A stretch of 64,000 nucleotides of DNA from Desulfomicrobium sp. ZS1 (GCF_024204645.1 NZ_CP100351.1:310001-374000), one strand, 5' to 3'. Shown: positions 24,951-33,535, counted from the first letter of the stretch. Numbers and translations are program-made. The notes: generated by a model not told the origin, from the sequence alone.

Positions 24951-26108
24951 CTAATGGCCCAGCCATTCCTTCTTGCGTTCCAGGGTCTCGGTCTTGACGA
25001 ATTCGAGTTTGCCGTCCGTAAAGGCGGTGATGTTCACGGACAGGTTCGGGCGGTGGTCATCGGCAAAGTAGCTGATGGCCGGGGCCAGCCCCTGCGGATC
25101 GAAATCACGCATGGTCTCAAGGGCTGCCTTGATGCTTTCGCCTGTTACTTCACCCCCGGCCTTGGCCATTTTCATGCCTTCGCACATGACCATGGCGGAC
25201 ACGAAGCCGCGCACGTAGTGGGTCATCTGCGGCTGGTCCTTGGTCAGTTCGCGGATGATTTTCATGCCCGGCACGTCTTGACCGTAGATGACTCCGCCCT
25301 GCAGGCCGAAATGCCCATTGGCCGCGTCGCCGGCCAGCTTGAAGATGTTCTCGTCACTGCTCCAGATGTTGGTCAAAAAGGTGCAGGTCATGCCGAGTTT
25401 CTGCGCATCCTTCATGATCACGGCCGTGGACGGGGTGGTGCCGCCGGTCCAGACGAAGTCGGGTTCGACCTTTTTGAGGCTCAACAGCTGCGGCGTGGCG
25501 TCGATGGCTTTTAAGTCCACGTTTTCCTGGCCAACGATCTCAAAACCGAGCTCGGTCGCAAATTCCTTCATGGCCGGAATCGGCACGGAGCCGTAAGGGT
25601 TGTCCGGGAAGACGAAGGCCAGCTTGGGGGCGCGTGCTTCCTTCCAGGACTCGCGCAGATATTTGAGACCGGCCCGGCCCTGGGTCGAATAGTCGGGAGC
25701 CGCGGTGAAGTTGTAGGGCGCCTTGGCCGGGTCCATCAGGTGGGCGGAGTAGGAGGCGGAGAAGACCGGGATATGGTCCTTGGCTACGAATTTGACCAGG
25801 GCTTCGGTGTCGCCCGTGCCCCAGCCCTGCATGGCCACGATGCCGCTGGAAGTGAAGCGCTTGTAGGCGGCCAGGGCCTGCTGCACGTTGTAGGCGTAGT
25901 CGACCTGGATGAGCTCAACGGGCTCACCCGCGATGCCGCCGTTGTCGTTCAGCCAGGCGACATAGGCCTTGATGCCATCGGCGTAGGGTGCGCCCACGCT
26001 GGACGTGGGGCCGGTCAAGTCGGACAGGAGGCCCACCTTGTAGGCGGCCGATGCCGTGCTGATGCTGGCGACGAGAGCCAGGACGGTCAGAACAAGAAGC
26101 TTTTTCAT
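24951..26108 (-). CDS. LivK-type periplasmic amino-acid/organic-acid binding protein
   Basis: A 385-aa exported binding protein of the type-I periplasmic fold (Peripla_BP_6). The signal peptide MKKLLVLTVLALVASISTAS ends near ASAA. The first strand KVGLLSDLTGPTSSVG and GVIYGQDVPGMK are family features. SD GGAGACACC precedes ATG 26108; the longer frame at 26168 is rejected. Given two acyl-CoA-ligase-like genes in the operon, the ligand may be an aromatic or branched carboxylate rather than leucine itself. Confidence 0.88.
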   Translation of the reverse strand: MKKLLVLTVLALVASISTASAAYKVGLLSDLTGPTSSVGAPYADGIKAYVAWLNDNGGIAGEPVELIQVDYAYNVQQALAAYKRFTSSGIVAMQGWGTGDTEALVKFVAKDHIPVFSASYSAHLMDPAKAPYNFTAAPDYSTQGRAGLKYLRESWKEARAPKLAFVFPDNPYGSVPIPAMKEFATELGFEIVGQENVDLKAIDATPQLLSLKKVEPDFVWTGGTTPSTAVIMKDAQKLGMTCTFLTNIWSSDENIFKLAGDAANGHFGLQGGVIYGQDVPGMKIIRELTKDQPQMTHYVRGFVSAMVMCEGMKMAKAGGEVTGESIKAALETMRDFDPQGLAPAISYFADDHRPNLSVNITAFTDGKLEFVKTETLERKKEWLGH

Positions 26109-26157
26109 GGTGTCTCCGGATGCGGCGAAAGGTTTTCCCGGCGCGAAGGCCGAGGCG

Positions 26158-27207
26158 TTAATATGCAAAGGGGAACAGCTTCCAATAGGCCTTGGTCAGC
26201 CTCCATTTGCGGGCCAGGCCTTCTGGTTCGAAGATGAGAAAAAGCACCAGCATGAGCCCGAAGACCCCTTCCTTCATGGGCACGATGATGGCGCTTAAGT
26301 CAGGGGCGATGCCCCCCAGGGACGTGGTCAGGAGGTTCAGCATCTCTGGCAGCAGGGTAATGAAGATTGCCCCGAAGATGGACCCCAGCACCGAGCCCAT
26401 GCCGCCGATGATGATCATGGCCAGGTAGCTGATGGACAGCCCCATGGAGAACTGCTCCGGGGTGATGTACATGGTGTAGTGCGCCCACAGCCCTCCGGCG
26501 ATGCCCGCCAGAAAGGAGCTCAGCCCAAAGGCCTGCAGCTTGAAGGCGAACAGGTTGACACCCACGTTCTCGGCGGACTGGTGGTAGTCGCGGATGGCCA
26601 CGAAGGCCCGCCCCGGCCGGGTGCGGATCACGTTGGTCACGACCAGGACGCACAGCACGGTCACGAGCAGGATGAGGTAGAAGATCTTGGAGTCGGTATC
26701 AAAGGAATAGCCCATGATTTCCGGGGCATCCACGGGTAGGCCGTTGGCTCCGCCGGTCAGGCTGCCTGCGTGCAGAAAGACGTATTCGAGGATGAGCTGC
26801 GCGGCCAGGGTGGAGATGGCCAGATAGATGCCTTTGAGGCGCAGCGACGGGATGCCGAAGACCATACCGATCATGGCGGCCACAGCCCCCCCGCCGAGCA
26901 GGGCCAGGAAAAAGGGAATGCCCAGGTTGGACAGTACCGCCGCGCCGTAGGCGCCCACGCCGACGAAGGCCCCGTGCCCGAGCGACATCTGGCCGCAGAC
27001 GCCGGTCAAGAGGTTCAGGGAGACCGCGCCGATGACCGCGATGAGGATCAGGTTCAGGATGGACATGACGTAGGAGTCCAGAAACTGCGGGCAGGCCAAA
27101 AGCACAGCGAAGAAAAGGGCCAGGCAGGTTTTTTGGAACTTCGAGGGGAAAAGTCCGTCCTCGCGGGCGTAGGTCGTGTAGAAGAGACCGCATTTGTGCA
27201 TGCTCAT
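26158..27207 (-). CDS. livM: ABC transporter permease LivM
   Basis: A 349-aa polytopic inner-membrane protein with the LivM signature GHGAFVGVGAYGAA (after VSLNLLTGVCGQMSL), RLKGIYLAISTLAAQL and the EAA-like loop AIRDYHQSAENVGVNLFAFKL. A 33-residue hydrophilic N-terminus precedes the first helix. Its start overlaps the LivH stop by 4 bases. Confidence 0.92.
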   Translation of the reverse strand: MSMHKCGLFYTTYAREDGLFPSKFQKTCLALFFAVLLACPQFLDSYVMSILNLILIAVIGAVSLNLLTGVCGQMSLGHGAFVGVGAYGAAVLSNLGIPFFLALLGGGAVAAMIGMVFGIPSLRLKGIYLAISTLAAQLILEYVFLHAGSLTGGANGLPVDAPEIMGYSFDTDSKIFYLILLVTVLCVLVVTNVIRTRPGRAFVAIRDYHQSAENVGVNLFAFKLQAFGLSSFLAGIAGGLWAHYTMYITPEQFSMGLSISYLAMIIIGGMGSVLGSIFGAIFITLLPEMLNLLTTSLGGIAPDLSAIIVPMKEGVFGLMLVLFLIFEPEGLARKWRLTKAYWKLFPFAY

Positions 27208-28091
27208 ACCCGTTCAATCTCCTTGGTTCCGAACAGTCCGTAGGGCTTGATCATGAGGATGATCACCAGGATCGCAAAGGAGGCCACCTCCTTGAAGCCA
27301 CCCAGGCCAAAAAGGTCCTTGGCCGCGCCCTCGCAGATGTTCTCCAGCACTCCGATGATGAGCCCGCCCAGGGCCGCGCCGAGCAGGCTGTCGAGACCTC
27401 CCAGGATCACGGCCGGGAAGACCTTGAGGCCGAGGTGCCCGAGCTGGGCGTTGATGCCGTTGATGTTGCCGAGGATGATGCCGCCGATGCTCGAAACCAC
27501 GGCCGCGATGCACCACGACAGGGCGAAGATGGATTTGATGCCGATGCCCATGGACTGCGCCGCCTGCTGGTCGAAGGCCGTGGCCCGCATGGCGATGCCC
27601 AGGGACGAATACTTGAAGAAGAGGGTGAAGACCCCGAAGAGCAGGAGCGAGAGGCCAAAGGCGGCCACATAGACCGGGGCGATGGGCAATCCCAGAAGTA
27701 TGTAGGGTTCCTGGGGCAGGATGGGCGGAAAGACCTGGATCTGGGTGCCCCAGGTCATCTGCACGAAGGATTTGAGCATGGACGAGAGCCCGATGGTGAC
27801 CATGATCACGGAGATGATGGGCTCGCCGATGAGCGGCCGCAGGATGAGACGCTCCACGAGGATGGCCAGGGCGATGGAAAAGACCAGGGTCAGCAGGAAC
27901 GAGACCAGAAACGGCAGCTGATACTGCACGGTCAGGGAGAAGCAGACATAGGCCCCGACCATGACCAGTTCGCCCTGGGCGAAGTTGACGACCTTGGTCG
28001 CCTTGAAAATGATGACAAAGCCCAGCGCCACCAGGCTGTAGATGGAGCCGACCACCAGGCCGTTGATGATGAGTTGGAGATAGTATTCCAT
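27204..28091 (-). CDS. livH: ABC transporter permease LivH
   Basis: A 295-aa inner-membrane permease: GLVVGSIYSLVALGFVIIFKATKVVNFAQGE at the N-terminus, then GIAMRATAFDQQAAQSMGI (EAA-like loop) and VILGGLDSLLGAALGGLIIGVLE, all LivH hallmarks. SD AAGG lies 7 bases before the ATG. The 343-base gap before it, carrying repeats, separates it from the AMP-ligase gene. Confidence 0.92.
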   Translation of the reverse strand: MEYYLQLIINGLVVGSIYSLVALGFVIIFKATKVVNFAQGELVMVGAYVCFSLTVQYQLPFLVSFLLTLVFSIALAILVERLILRPLIGEPIISVIMVTIGLSSMLKSFVQMTWGTQIQVFPPILPQEPYILLGLPIAPVYVAAFGLSLLLFGVFTLFFKYSSLGIAMRATAFDQQAAQSMGIGIKSIFALSWCIAAVVSSIGGIILGNINGINAQLGHLGLKVFPAVILGGLDSLLGAALGGLIIGVLENICEGAAKDLFGLGGFKEVASFAILVIILMIKPYGLFGTKEIERV

Positions 28092-28158
28092 AAATGACCT
28101 TATGGGTTGTTGCCGTCGGCGTTTTCGTTCCAGAGTCTCTGGAATGCGTGAAAGGCAT

Positions 28159-28183
28159 GGATTCCCGCCTTCGCGGGAATGAC
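28159..28183 (-). repeat. Dispersed palindromic repeat, copy 3
   Basis: The same 25-base unit as at 12121, reversed (GGATTCCCGCC to GGGAATGAC), with TTCGCG replacing the CTGCGCG centre. Confidence 0.85.
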
Positions 28184-28284
28184 GCTGAACAAAGGCGTCA
28201 GACTCCGGCCTGTAAAATTCGGGTTGGTGCTTGGATAAACGCGGTTACGTTGAGTGAGCTCGGGCAGTTCCGTGCGAGAACCAT

Positions 28285-28309
28285 GGATCCCCGCCTTCGC
28301 GGGGATGAC
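28285..28309 (-). repeat. Dispersed palindromic repeat, copy 4
   Basis: The unit carries paired changes (GGATCCCCG and CGGGGATGAC) that keep the stem base-paired, evidence that folding matters. Same orientation as copy 3. Confidence 0.85.
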
Positions 28310-28373
28310 GCGGTGCTGGCGCGAGGGGCTGTACCTTTGTGTTTTGGGGGACAGCTTTTCGCCCCTCCACGAA

Positions 28374-28398
28374 GTCATTCCCGCGAAGGCGGGAATCC
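28374..28398 (+). repeat. Dispersed palindromic repeat, copy 5
   Basis: Faces copies 3 and 4 in the gap between the AMP-ligase and livH (28092-28434). No gene lies in this gap. The array may form mRNA stem-loops that protect or attenuate the operon transcript. Confidence 0.85.
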
Positions 28399-28434
28399 AT
28401 CTTCGTTCCGGTCGCACTTCCTGCCTCGCCTTCA

Positions 28435-30339
28435 TCACGCCCCACCTCCCACAGCCACGTCGCGGATGCAGATGGCGCCAGTCATCTCGCGGTGCGAGCC
28501 GTCCTGGTAGGTGATGGCGATGCACAGGTCCGTGTTGTCCGTGCCGTCGTACAGGGCGGCGATCAGTTCCGCGTAGCGTTCATTTATGACCTTGCGCCGG
28601 ATCTTCCTCGTGCGGGTCAACTCGCCGTCGTCGGCGTCGAGTTCCTTGAAGAGCAGGGCGAAGCGCGTGACTTCGGTGCCGGGCTGCAGGGAGGGGTTGA
28701 TGGCCCGGATTTCGGACTCGATCAGGTCGTAGAGTTCAGGCTTGGCCGCCAGATCCTGGTAGGTGGTGTAGGTCAGCCCCTTGGACTCGGCCCAGCGGCC
28801 GGCGATGTCGCCGTCCAGGCAGATGATGGCGGTGATGAACTCGCGCTTGTGTCCAAGAACCACGGCTTCCTGCACATAGGTCGAGAACTTGAGCTTGTTC
28901 TCGATGAACTGCGGCGAGAAACGCACGCCCTTGCCCGTGGTCATGACGTCGGACAGGCGGTCGATGATGACGAGCTGGCCGTTGTCCTTGAAGAATCCGG
29001 CATCGCCCGAATGCAACCAGCCATCGGTGATGGTCTCGGCGGTGGCGGCATCGTTGCCGAGGTACCCTTTGAACACGGCGGCGCTTCTGGACAGGATCTC
29101 GCCGTCCTCGGCGATGCGGATCTCGGTCCCGGTGATGGGTTCGCCCACGGATTCGAAGCTGACCGCGCCGTCGCGGTGGATGCAGGAGATGCCCGCGATC
29201 TCGGTCTGGCCGTAAATCTGCTTCAGGTTCACGCCCATGGCGTGAAAAAAGGTGAAGGTGTCGGGTCCCAAGGGAGCTCCGCCCGTGGACGCGGAGCGGA
29301 TGCGCGAGAAGCCGAGCCGGTCGCGGAGCGCCCGGAAGAGTCCCCAATCGGCCAGCTTGTTGGCCATGCGCAGGCCCGCTGAAGGCGTCTCGCCGCGCAG
29401 GATCACGCCGGCATATTTGAGCCCGATGGGCATGAAGGTGTTGAAGAGAAAACGCTTGAAGCGGGTGGTCTCCATGATCCGCACCCGGACCTTGGCGGCC
29501 ATGTTCTCCCACACCCGTGGCGGCGAGAAAATGAGGTGCGGCCCGATTTCGCGGATGTTTTCCTGCACGGTGTCCGGCTCTTCGGGGAAATTGACGCAAA
29601 ATCCGAACAACAGAGCCGAGGACACGGCCATCATCTGTTCGCCCATCCAGGCCAGGGGCAGGAAGGACACGAACTCGTCGGTGTCGCGCTTGGGGTCGGA
29701 CTGGCCGAGGTTCCAGGCCATGGAGAGGAGGTTTTTGTGCGAGAGCATGGCCAGCTTGGGGCGTCCGGTGGAGCCTGATGTGGTGGCGATGAGCGCCGTG
29801 TCGTCCGGGGAGACGTCCTTTATCCAGCTCTCGAATTCGTGCGCCCGCTCTTTGCCCAGCGCTCGGATCTCGTCGAAGGATTTGAGTCCCGGCGCGTCGT
29901 ATCCGATCAGGCCCTTGGAGTCGTGATAGACGATGTATTCAAGGAGCGGCAGGGATTCTCGGATGGACAGAATCTTGTCGACCTGTTCCTGATCCTCGGC
30001 CACCACCAGCCGGGCCTTCGAAAGCTCGAACACGTAGCCGATTTCTTCGCCTGGCGAATCCTGATACAGCCCGAGGGAAACGCCGCCCAGACCCTGGATG
30101 GCCAGTTGCGCCCAGAGCCATTCGGGGCGGTTGTCGCCGATGATGACGATGATGTCTCCCCGGCCCAGGCCCAGGGCCTTCATGCCCGCCGCGAACTCGG
30201 CGGTGATGGTCCAGTACGTCAAATAGGAAAAGGGCTGCCAGATGCCGAAGCTTTTTTCGCGCAGGGCCGTGCGGCCGGGACGGCTGCGGCTGTTTTCGAG
30301 GAGCAGCCTCGGGAGGGTGGTTTCGTACGGAGCGGTCAT
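28435..30339 (-). CDS. Long-chain/aryl acyl-CoA synthetase (AMP-forming)
   Basis: A 634-aa ANL-superfamily enzyme, near the length of long-chain acyl-CoA synthetases. Motifs: P-loop TTSGSTGRPKLAMLSHKN (about 190-208), IYGQTEIAG, GWLHSGDAGFFKDNGQLVIIDR and VRFSPQFIENKLK. It would activate a carboxylic acid to its CoA thioester using ATP. Its ATG follows the LivG stop directly (TAAATG). With LivG upstream and LivHMKF downstream, uptake and activation of the same acid is the natural reading; such ligases embedded in liv operons are common in deltaproteobacteria. Substrate not determinable. Confidence 0.88.
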   Translation of the reverse strand: MTAPYETTLPRLLLENSRSRPGRTALREKSFGIWQPFSYLTYWTITAEFAAGMKALGLGRGDIIVIIGDNRPEWLWAQLAIQGLGGVSLGLYQDSPGEEIGYVFELSKARLVVAEDQEQVDKILSIRESLPLLEYIVYHDSKGLIGYDAPGLKSFDEIRALGKERAHEFESWIKDVSPDDTALIATTSGSTGRPKLAMLSHKNLLSMAWNLGQSDPKRDTDEFVSFLPLAWMGEQMMAVSSALLFGFCVNFPEEPDTVQENIREIGPHLIFSPPRVWENMAAKVRVRIMETTRFKRFLFNTFMPIGLKYAGVILRGETPSAGLRMANKLADWGLFRALRDRLGFSRIRSASTGGAPLGPDTFTFFHAMGVNLKQIYGQTEIAGISCIHRDGAVSFESVGEPITGTEIRIAEDGEILSRSAAVFKGYLGNDAATAETITDGWLHSGDAGFFKDNGQLVIIDRLSDVMTTGKGVRFSPQFIENKLKFSTYVQEAVVLGHKREFITAIICLDGDIAGRWAESKGLTYTTYQDLAAKPELYDLIESEIRAINPSLQPGTEVTRFALLFKELDADDGELTRTRKIRRKVINERYAELIAALYDGTDNTDLCIAITYQDGSHREMTGAICIRDVAVGGGA

Positions 30340-31134
30340 TTAGCGTCCCTTATAGAGCGCGTCATCATCGCCGAGATAGGCGCTGATGACCTTGGGATTG
30401 TTCTGGATGGCTTCGGGCGTTCCGCTGGCCAGCACCCGGCCGAAGTCGAGCACGATGACGTGGTCCGAGAGGTCCATGACTACGCCCATGTCGTGCTCAA
30501 CCAGAAAGACGGTCACGCCCCATTCTTCATTGATGTCGAGGATGGAGCGGGCCATGTCCTCGGTCTCCTCCAGGTTCATGCCCGCCATGGGCTCGTCGAG
30601 CAGCAGCAGTTCGGGTTCGGCGGCCAGGGCGCGGCCCAGTTCGACCTTCTTCTGCACCCCGTAGGGCAGGTGTCCGGCGATTTGATGGCGGTAGGGGGAG
30701 AGGTTCAGAAAATCGATGATCTCCTCGACGCGCTGCCTGTGGCGATTCTCTTCGGCCCGAGCCTTGCCGAGGTAGAAGATGGATGCCAGCAGCCCGTAAT
30801 CAAGGCGCGAGTGGCGGCCGACCATCAGATTGTCGAGGACCGAGAGGCCCCGGAACAAGGCGATGTTCTGGAAGGTGCGGGCCAGGCCGAAGCTGGTTCG
30901 CTTGTGCGCGGGCACGCCGGAGAGTTCGCGGTCGCCCATGCGGATCATGCCCTTGGTCGGGGTGTAGCGGCCGGAGATGCAGTTGAGCATGCTGGTCTTG
31001 CCCGCGCCGTTGGGGCCGATGAGCGAGGTGATGCTGCCCTTTTGTACGCTGCACGATACGCGGGATAGGGCGGCCACGTTCTTGAAGGTCAGGGTGACCT
31101 CCTGCACCGCGAGCAGGGGACTACTGCCATTCAT
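30340..31134 (-). CDS. livG: Branched-chain amino-acid type ABC transporter ATPase LivG
   Basis: A 264-aa ATPase with Walker A GPNGAGKTS, the LivG-typical long insert up to SRLDYGLLASIFYLGKARAEE, signature LPYGVQKKVELGRALAAEP, and Walker B LLLLDEPMAGMNLEETEDM. ATG 31134, with GAGGA eight bases upstream, overlaps the acuB-like gene by 14 bases. It is split from livHMKF by the AMP-ligase gene, yet completes the transporter. Confidence 0.92.
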   Translation of the reverse strand: MNGSSPLLAVQEVTLTFKNVAALSRVSCSVQKGSITSLIGPNGAGKTSMLNCISGRYTPTKGMIRMGDRELSGVPAHKRTSFGLARTFQNIALFRGLSVLDNLMVGRHSRLDYGLLASIFYLGKARAEENRHRQRVEEIIDFLNLSPYRHQIAGHLPYGVQKKVELGRALAAEPELLLLDEPMAGMNLEETEDMARSILDINEEWGVTVFLVEHDMGVVMDLSDHVIVLDFGRVLASGTPEAIQNNPKVISAYLGDDDALYKGR

Positions 31135-31774
31135 GCTTGAAATCCTCGGGCCCGACCACGTCGTATCCGGTTTTCTGCAATGCTGCCGCAATGGATGACG
31201 GGTTGGGCGTGTCCACGCGGATGACGACCATGCGGCGTTCCTTGTGGGTGAATGTCCCGGTGGAGATGATGGAGTAGCCCATGGCGTCGATGATGCCCGA
31301 GACTTCCTTGAGCACGCCGGGCCGGTCCACGACCTCGAAGACGATGCGCGAACCGCCCTGGCCGAAACCCATCTCTTCGGCCAGCACTTCGAGCATGACC
31401 GTGCGGTTGATGTAGCCGATGAGATCGCCGTCCGGGTTGACCACGGCGAGCCCGGCCAGGTTCTTGGCGTGCATGAGCATGGCGGCGGTCTCGATTTCCG
31501 TTTCCGGGGTGACGGGGGTGATGTCCGTGCGCATGATCCGGCTGACGGTCAGCTTGGACAGGAGGTAGTTGATCTCGTGCTTGTCCAGTCCGGTCACGAG
31601 CGAAGGCATGGCCGCGCTGATGTCTTCGGTGCGTACGTACCCGATCAGTTTTCCGTCCTTGACCACAAACAGCATCCAGAGTTGCTGCTCGTCCATGAGC
31701 CGCTGCGCGTCCTCGACGAGTGCTTCCGGCGGCATCGCTATGAAATTTTTGAGCATTTTGAGCCCGACAAACAT
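31121..31774 (-). CDS. AcuB-like CBS-ACT protein
   Basis: A 217-aa cytosolic protein with a CBS pair (about 10-135; MPPEALVEDAQRLMDEQQLW and ITPVTPETEIETAAMLMHAKN) followed by an ACT domain (about 145-215; RIVFEVVDRPGVLKEVSGII). AcuB-family proteins bind adenylates and/or amino acids and tune acyl-CoA metabolism. SD AAGGAG precedes ATG 31774; the extension to 31840 is rejected. First gene of the leftward operon. Confidence 0.85.
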   Translation of the reverse strand: MFVGLKMLKNFIAMPPEALVEDAQRLMDEQQLWMLFVVKDGKLIGYVRTEDISAAMPSLVTGLDKHEINYLLSKLTVSRIMRTDITPVTPETEIETAAMLMHAKNLAGLAVVNPDGDLIGYINRTVMLEVLAEEMGFGQGGSRIVFEVVDRPGVLKEVSGIIDAMGYSIISTGTFTHKERRMVVIRVDTPNPSSIAAALQKTGYDVVGPEDFKHEWQ

Positions 31775-31816
31775 GGTTGCTCCTTTTTCTCGGGGTGTGG
31801 GTGTCGGAGTGCGTTT

Positions 31817-31832
31817 AGAAATGTTCGTGCCA
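31817..31832 (-). promoter_or_regulatory. Candidate sigma-54 promoter of the acuB-liv operon
   Basis: On the minus strand TGGCACGAACATTTCT has a perfect -24 box (TGGCACG) but TC instead of GC at -12. It ends 42 bases before the acuB-like start. The operon encodes an NtrC-type activator, which makes a sigma-54 promoter sensible, but the -12 deviation weakens the call. Confidence 0.4.
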
Positions 31833-32161
31833 GAACGCATCGTGGCGAGTTGATGACGCGTGATTTTTTTAATTTTTTTTTAAAAATATATTAAATTCAG
31901 GATTTTGAATTTAGATAAGAACAGCCAAAAGTTTCAAGTTTGGTTGCGGGAAGACGGGATGCGATTGTTCGTGGTTTAGTAATAGCAATAAAAATTGACA
32001 AAAAAAGATCGGTTTTGGTGAAAAGAGCCCACATGTGGGGCAAGGCATTCTGCAATTAAAATTGCTCAAGAAAAAAAAGTTGCCGCCGGGTTTTCAGAAG
32101 GGTCCTTGACAGGTTGGCATGGCGGGATTATTTTGAACATAGTTTCAATATAGGGGGAAGG
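31833..32161. other. Divergent regulatory region with three palindromes
   Basis: AT-rich, no gene. Three inverted repeats are seen: TAAATTC/GAATTTA (31892-31898 and 31907-31913), CCCACATGTGGG (32028-32039) and GCAATTAAAATTGC (32052-32065). The last two lie 97-134 bases before the DUF134 gene and could be activator sites for the ORP-type operon; no good -24/-12 promoter was found beside them. Confidence 0.45.
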
Positions 32162-32758
32162 ATGGGACGCAGGAGAAAATGCAGATTTGTGGCCGATGTG
32201 CCCGCCGTGACGGTTTTCAAGCCGGTGGGAGTACCCATGGGGCAGCTGCATGGGGTGGTGCTTGGTCTTGATGGTTTTGAGGCCATGCGGCTGGTGGACG
32301 GTGAAGGGATGAGCCAGGAGGAGGCCGCTTCCCGCATGCGGGTTTCCCGGCCGACCCTGTGCCGTATTCTGGGAGAGGCCAGGATTCAGGTGGCGCGGGC
32401 GCTCTCGCGCGGCTGGGCCCTGCGCATTGATGTTGATGGAGAGCACACCGTGACGGGTGCGGATTTAGAAGAAATGACCCCGTGTTGCCTGCGCGGCAAG
32501 AGCTGCGCCAGGGGTACGGAGCAAACGCAAGGAGAACGGTCATGCCAGGACGAACAGGACAAGGTGGTGGCGGAGGACAAGGTGGTGGCGGAGGACGAGG
32601 TCAGGGTGGACGCGGTCAGGGCGGTCAGGGCGGCGGATGCCGCGGTAGGCGTCCCGGTTGCGGAACCGGAGCCGGTATCCAGGGAGGAGCCGGAGTCGGC
32701 GCTGGTGCCAAGGGAGGAGCCGGGCAGGGGCGCGTGCGTCGCGACGGATCCTGTCTGA
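32162..32758 (+). CDS. DUF134 family protein with unusual C-terminal tail
   Basis: Residues 1-100 are a DUF134 domain (MGRRRKCRFV, VFKPVGVPMGQL, LDGFEAMRLVDGEGMSQEEAASRMRVSRPTLCRIL), a sigma-region-4-like HTH found beside NifX-fold genes. SD GGGGAAGG precedes ATG 32162. A Cys group CCLRGKSC follows. From about residue 128 the frame runs through the Gly-rich gene and becomes low-complexity acidic (VVAEDKVVAEDEV); that tail may be fortuitous or the true frame may end earlier by frameshift. Total 198 aa against about 100-130 for typical members. Confidence 0.75.
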   Translation: MGRRRKCRFVADVPAVTVFKPVGVPMGQLHGVVLGLDGFEAMRLVDGEGMSQEEAASRMRVSRPTLCRILGEARIQVARALSRGWALRIDVDGEHTVTGADLEEMTPCCLRGKSCARGTEQTQGERSCQDEQDKVVAEDKVVAEDEVRVDAVRAVRAADAAVGVPVAEPEPVSREEPESALVPREEPGRGACVATDPV

Positions 32759-32814
32759 CGGATGGACAGGCACCCCAGTCCCCAGGGATTGACACCGTGA
32801 AAGCGGAGGAATAA
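32542..32814 (+). CDS. Glycine-rich small protein overlapping the DUF134 gene
   Basis: A 90-aa protein beginning MPGRTGQGGGGGQGGGGGRG, rich in GQG/GRG repeats and with few Cys. AAGGAG lies seven bases before ATG 32542, a better initiation site than expected by chance. Similar short Gly-rich proteins accompany NifX/Mrp genes in sulfate reducers. It overlaps the last 217 bases of the DUF134 frame in another frame. Role unknown. Confidence 0.6.
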   Translation: MPGRTGQGGGGGQGGGGGRGQGGRGQGGQGGGCRGRRPGCGTGAGIQGGAGVGAGAKGGAGQGRVRRDGSCLTDGQAPQSPGIDTVKAEE

Positions 32815-32842
32815 TCGCTCATTTGAGCAAAATGGAGGTGCC

Positions 32843-33535
32843 ATGCCACGACCCAGGAAATGTCGCCGCATCGAAGGATGTCCCAAGGCGTCGTTTTTCA
32901 AGCCGCAGGGAATTCCCCTGCGCGAACTGACGGAAGTATATCTGACCATGGACGGCTTTGAAGCCTTGCGCCTGGCCGACTACGAAGGCCTGAGCATGGA
33001 AGAGGGTGCCGAGCGCATGCATGTCTCCCGGCACACTTTTGGCCGCATCTTTGGCGATGCCCGTCGTGTCGTGGCCAAGGCGCTGGTGGAGGGGTTGGCT
33101 CTGCACATCGCCCATGATGCCAAGATGCCGTGTTTTCAACTGTATCCGGACCGTGTGGCGGCCCGCAACAAGGAGTTTAGTATGACCAAGATAGCCATAA
33201 CCAGTGAAGGCCCGAACATGACTGACCGCGTTGATCCGCGTTTTGGCCGGGCCGCCGGATTTGTCGTCGTCGATCTTGAGACCATGGAGTCCACATACAT
33301 CGACAACGGCGGTTCCCAGACCCTGTCGCACGGAGCCGGCATTCAGGCCGCCGAAAACATCATCAATGCCGGAGCTTCGGTGCTCCTGACCGGGAGCGTC
33401 GGCCCCAAGGCTTTTACAGCCCTCAAGGGTGGAGGCGTGAAGATCGGCCACAACATGAGCGGTGGCACCGTGGCTGATGCGGTGGAAGCATTCAAGGCCG
33501 GCAAGGTTGAATTCACGGACTCTCCAAACAGATAG
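32843..33535 (+). CDS. DUF134-NifX-fold fusion protein
   Basis: A 230-aa fusion. Residues 1-100 are DUF134 (MPRPRKCRRIEGCPKASFFKPQG... with HTH LSMEEGAERMHVSRHTFGRIF); residues 114-230 are a NifX/ORP fold (MTKIAITSEGPNMTDRVDPRFGRAAGFVVVD, then GASVLLTGSVGPKAFTALKGGGVKI). The DNA-binding domain joined to a metal-cluster-type domain suggests a metal- or redox-responsive regulator (inference). SD TGGAGG precedes ATG 32843. An internal SD and ATG allow separate translation of the second domain. Confidence 0.85.
   Translation: MPRPRKCRRIEGCPKASFFKPQGIPLRELTEVYLTMDGFEALRLADYEGLSMEEGAERMHVSRHTFGRIFGDARRVVAKALVEGLALHIAHDAKMPCFQLYPDRVAARNKEFSMTKIAITSEGPNMTDRVDPRFGRAAGFVVVDLETMESTYIDNGGSQTLSHGAGIQAAENIINAGASVLLTGSVGPKAFTALKGGGVKIGHNMSGGTVADAVEAFKAGKVEFTDSPNR
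33170..33184 (+). promoter_or_regulatory. Internal ribosome binding site and start for the NifX-fold domain
   Basis: AAGGAG (33170-33175) lies six bases before an in-frame ATG (33182-33184), Met114 of the fusion, exactly at the domain border. It would give a free 117-aa NifX-fold protein from the same mRNA. Confidence 0.55.

Noticed and set aside
32114-32135. Sigma-54 promoter ahead of the DUF134 gene
   Set aside because: TGGCATG is present, but GC is absent at the required -12 distance.
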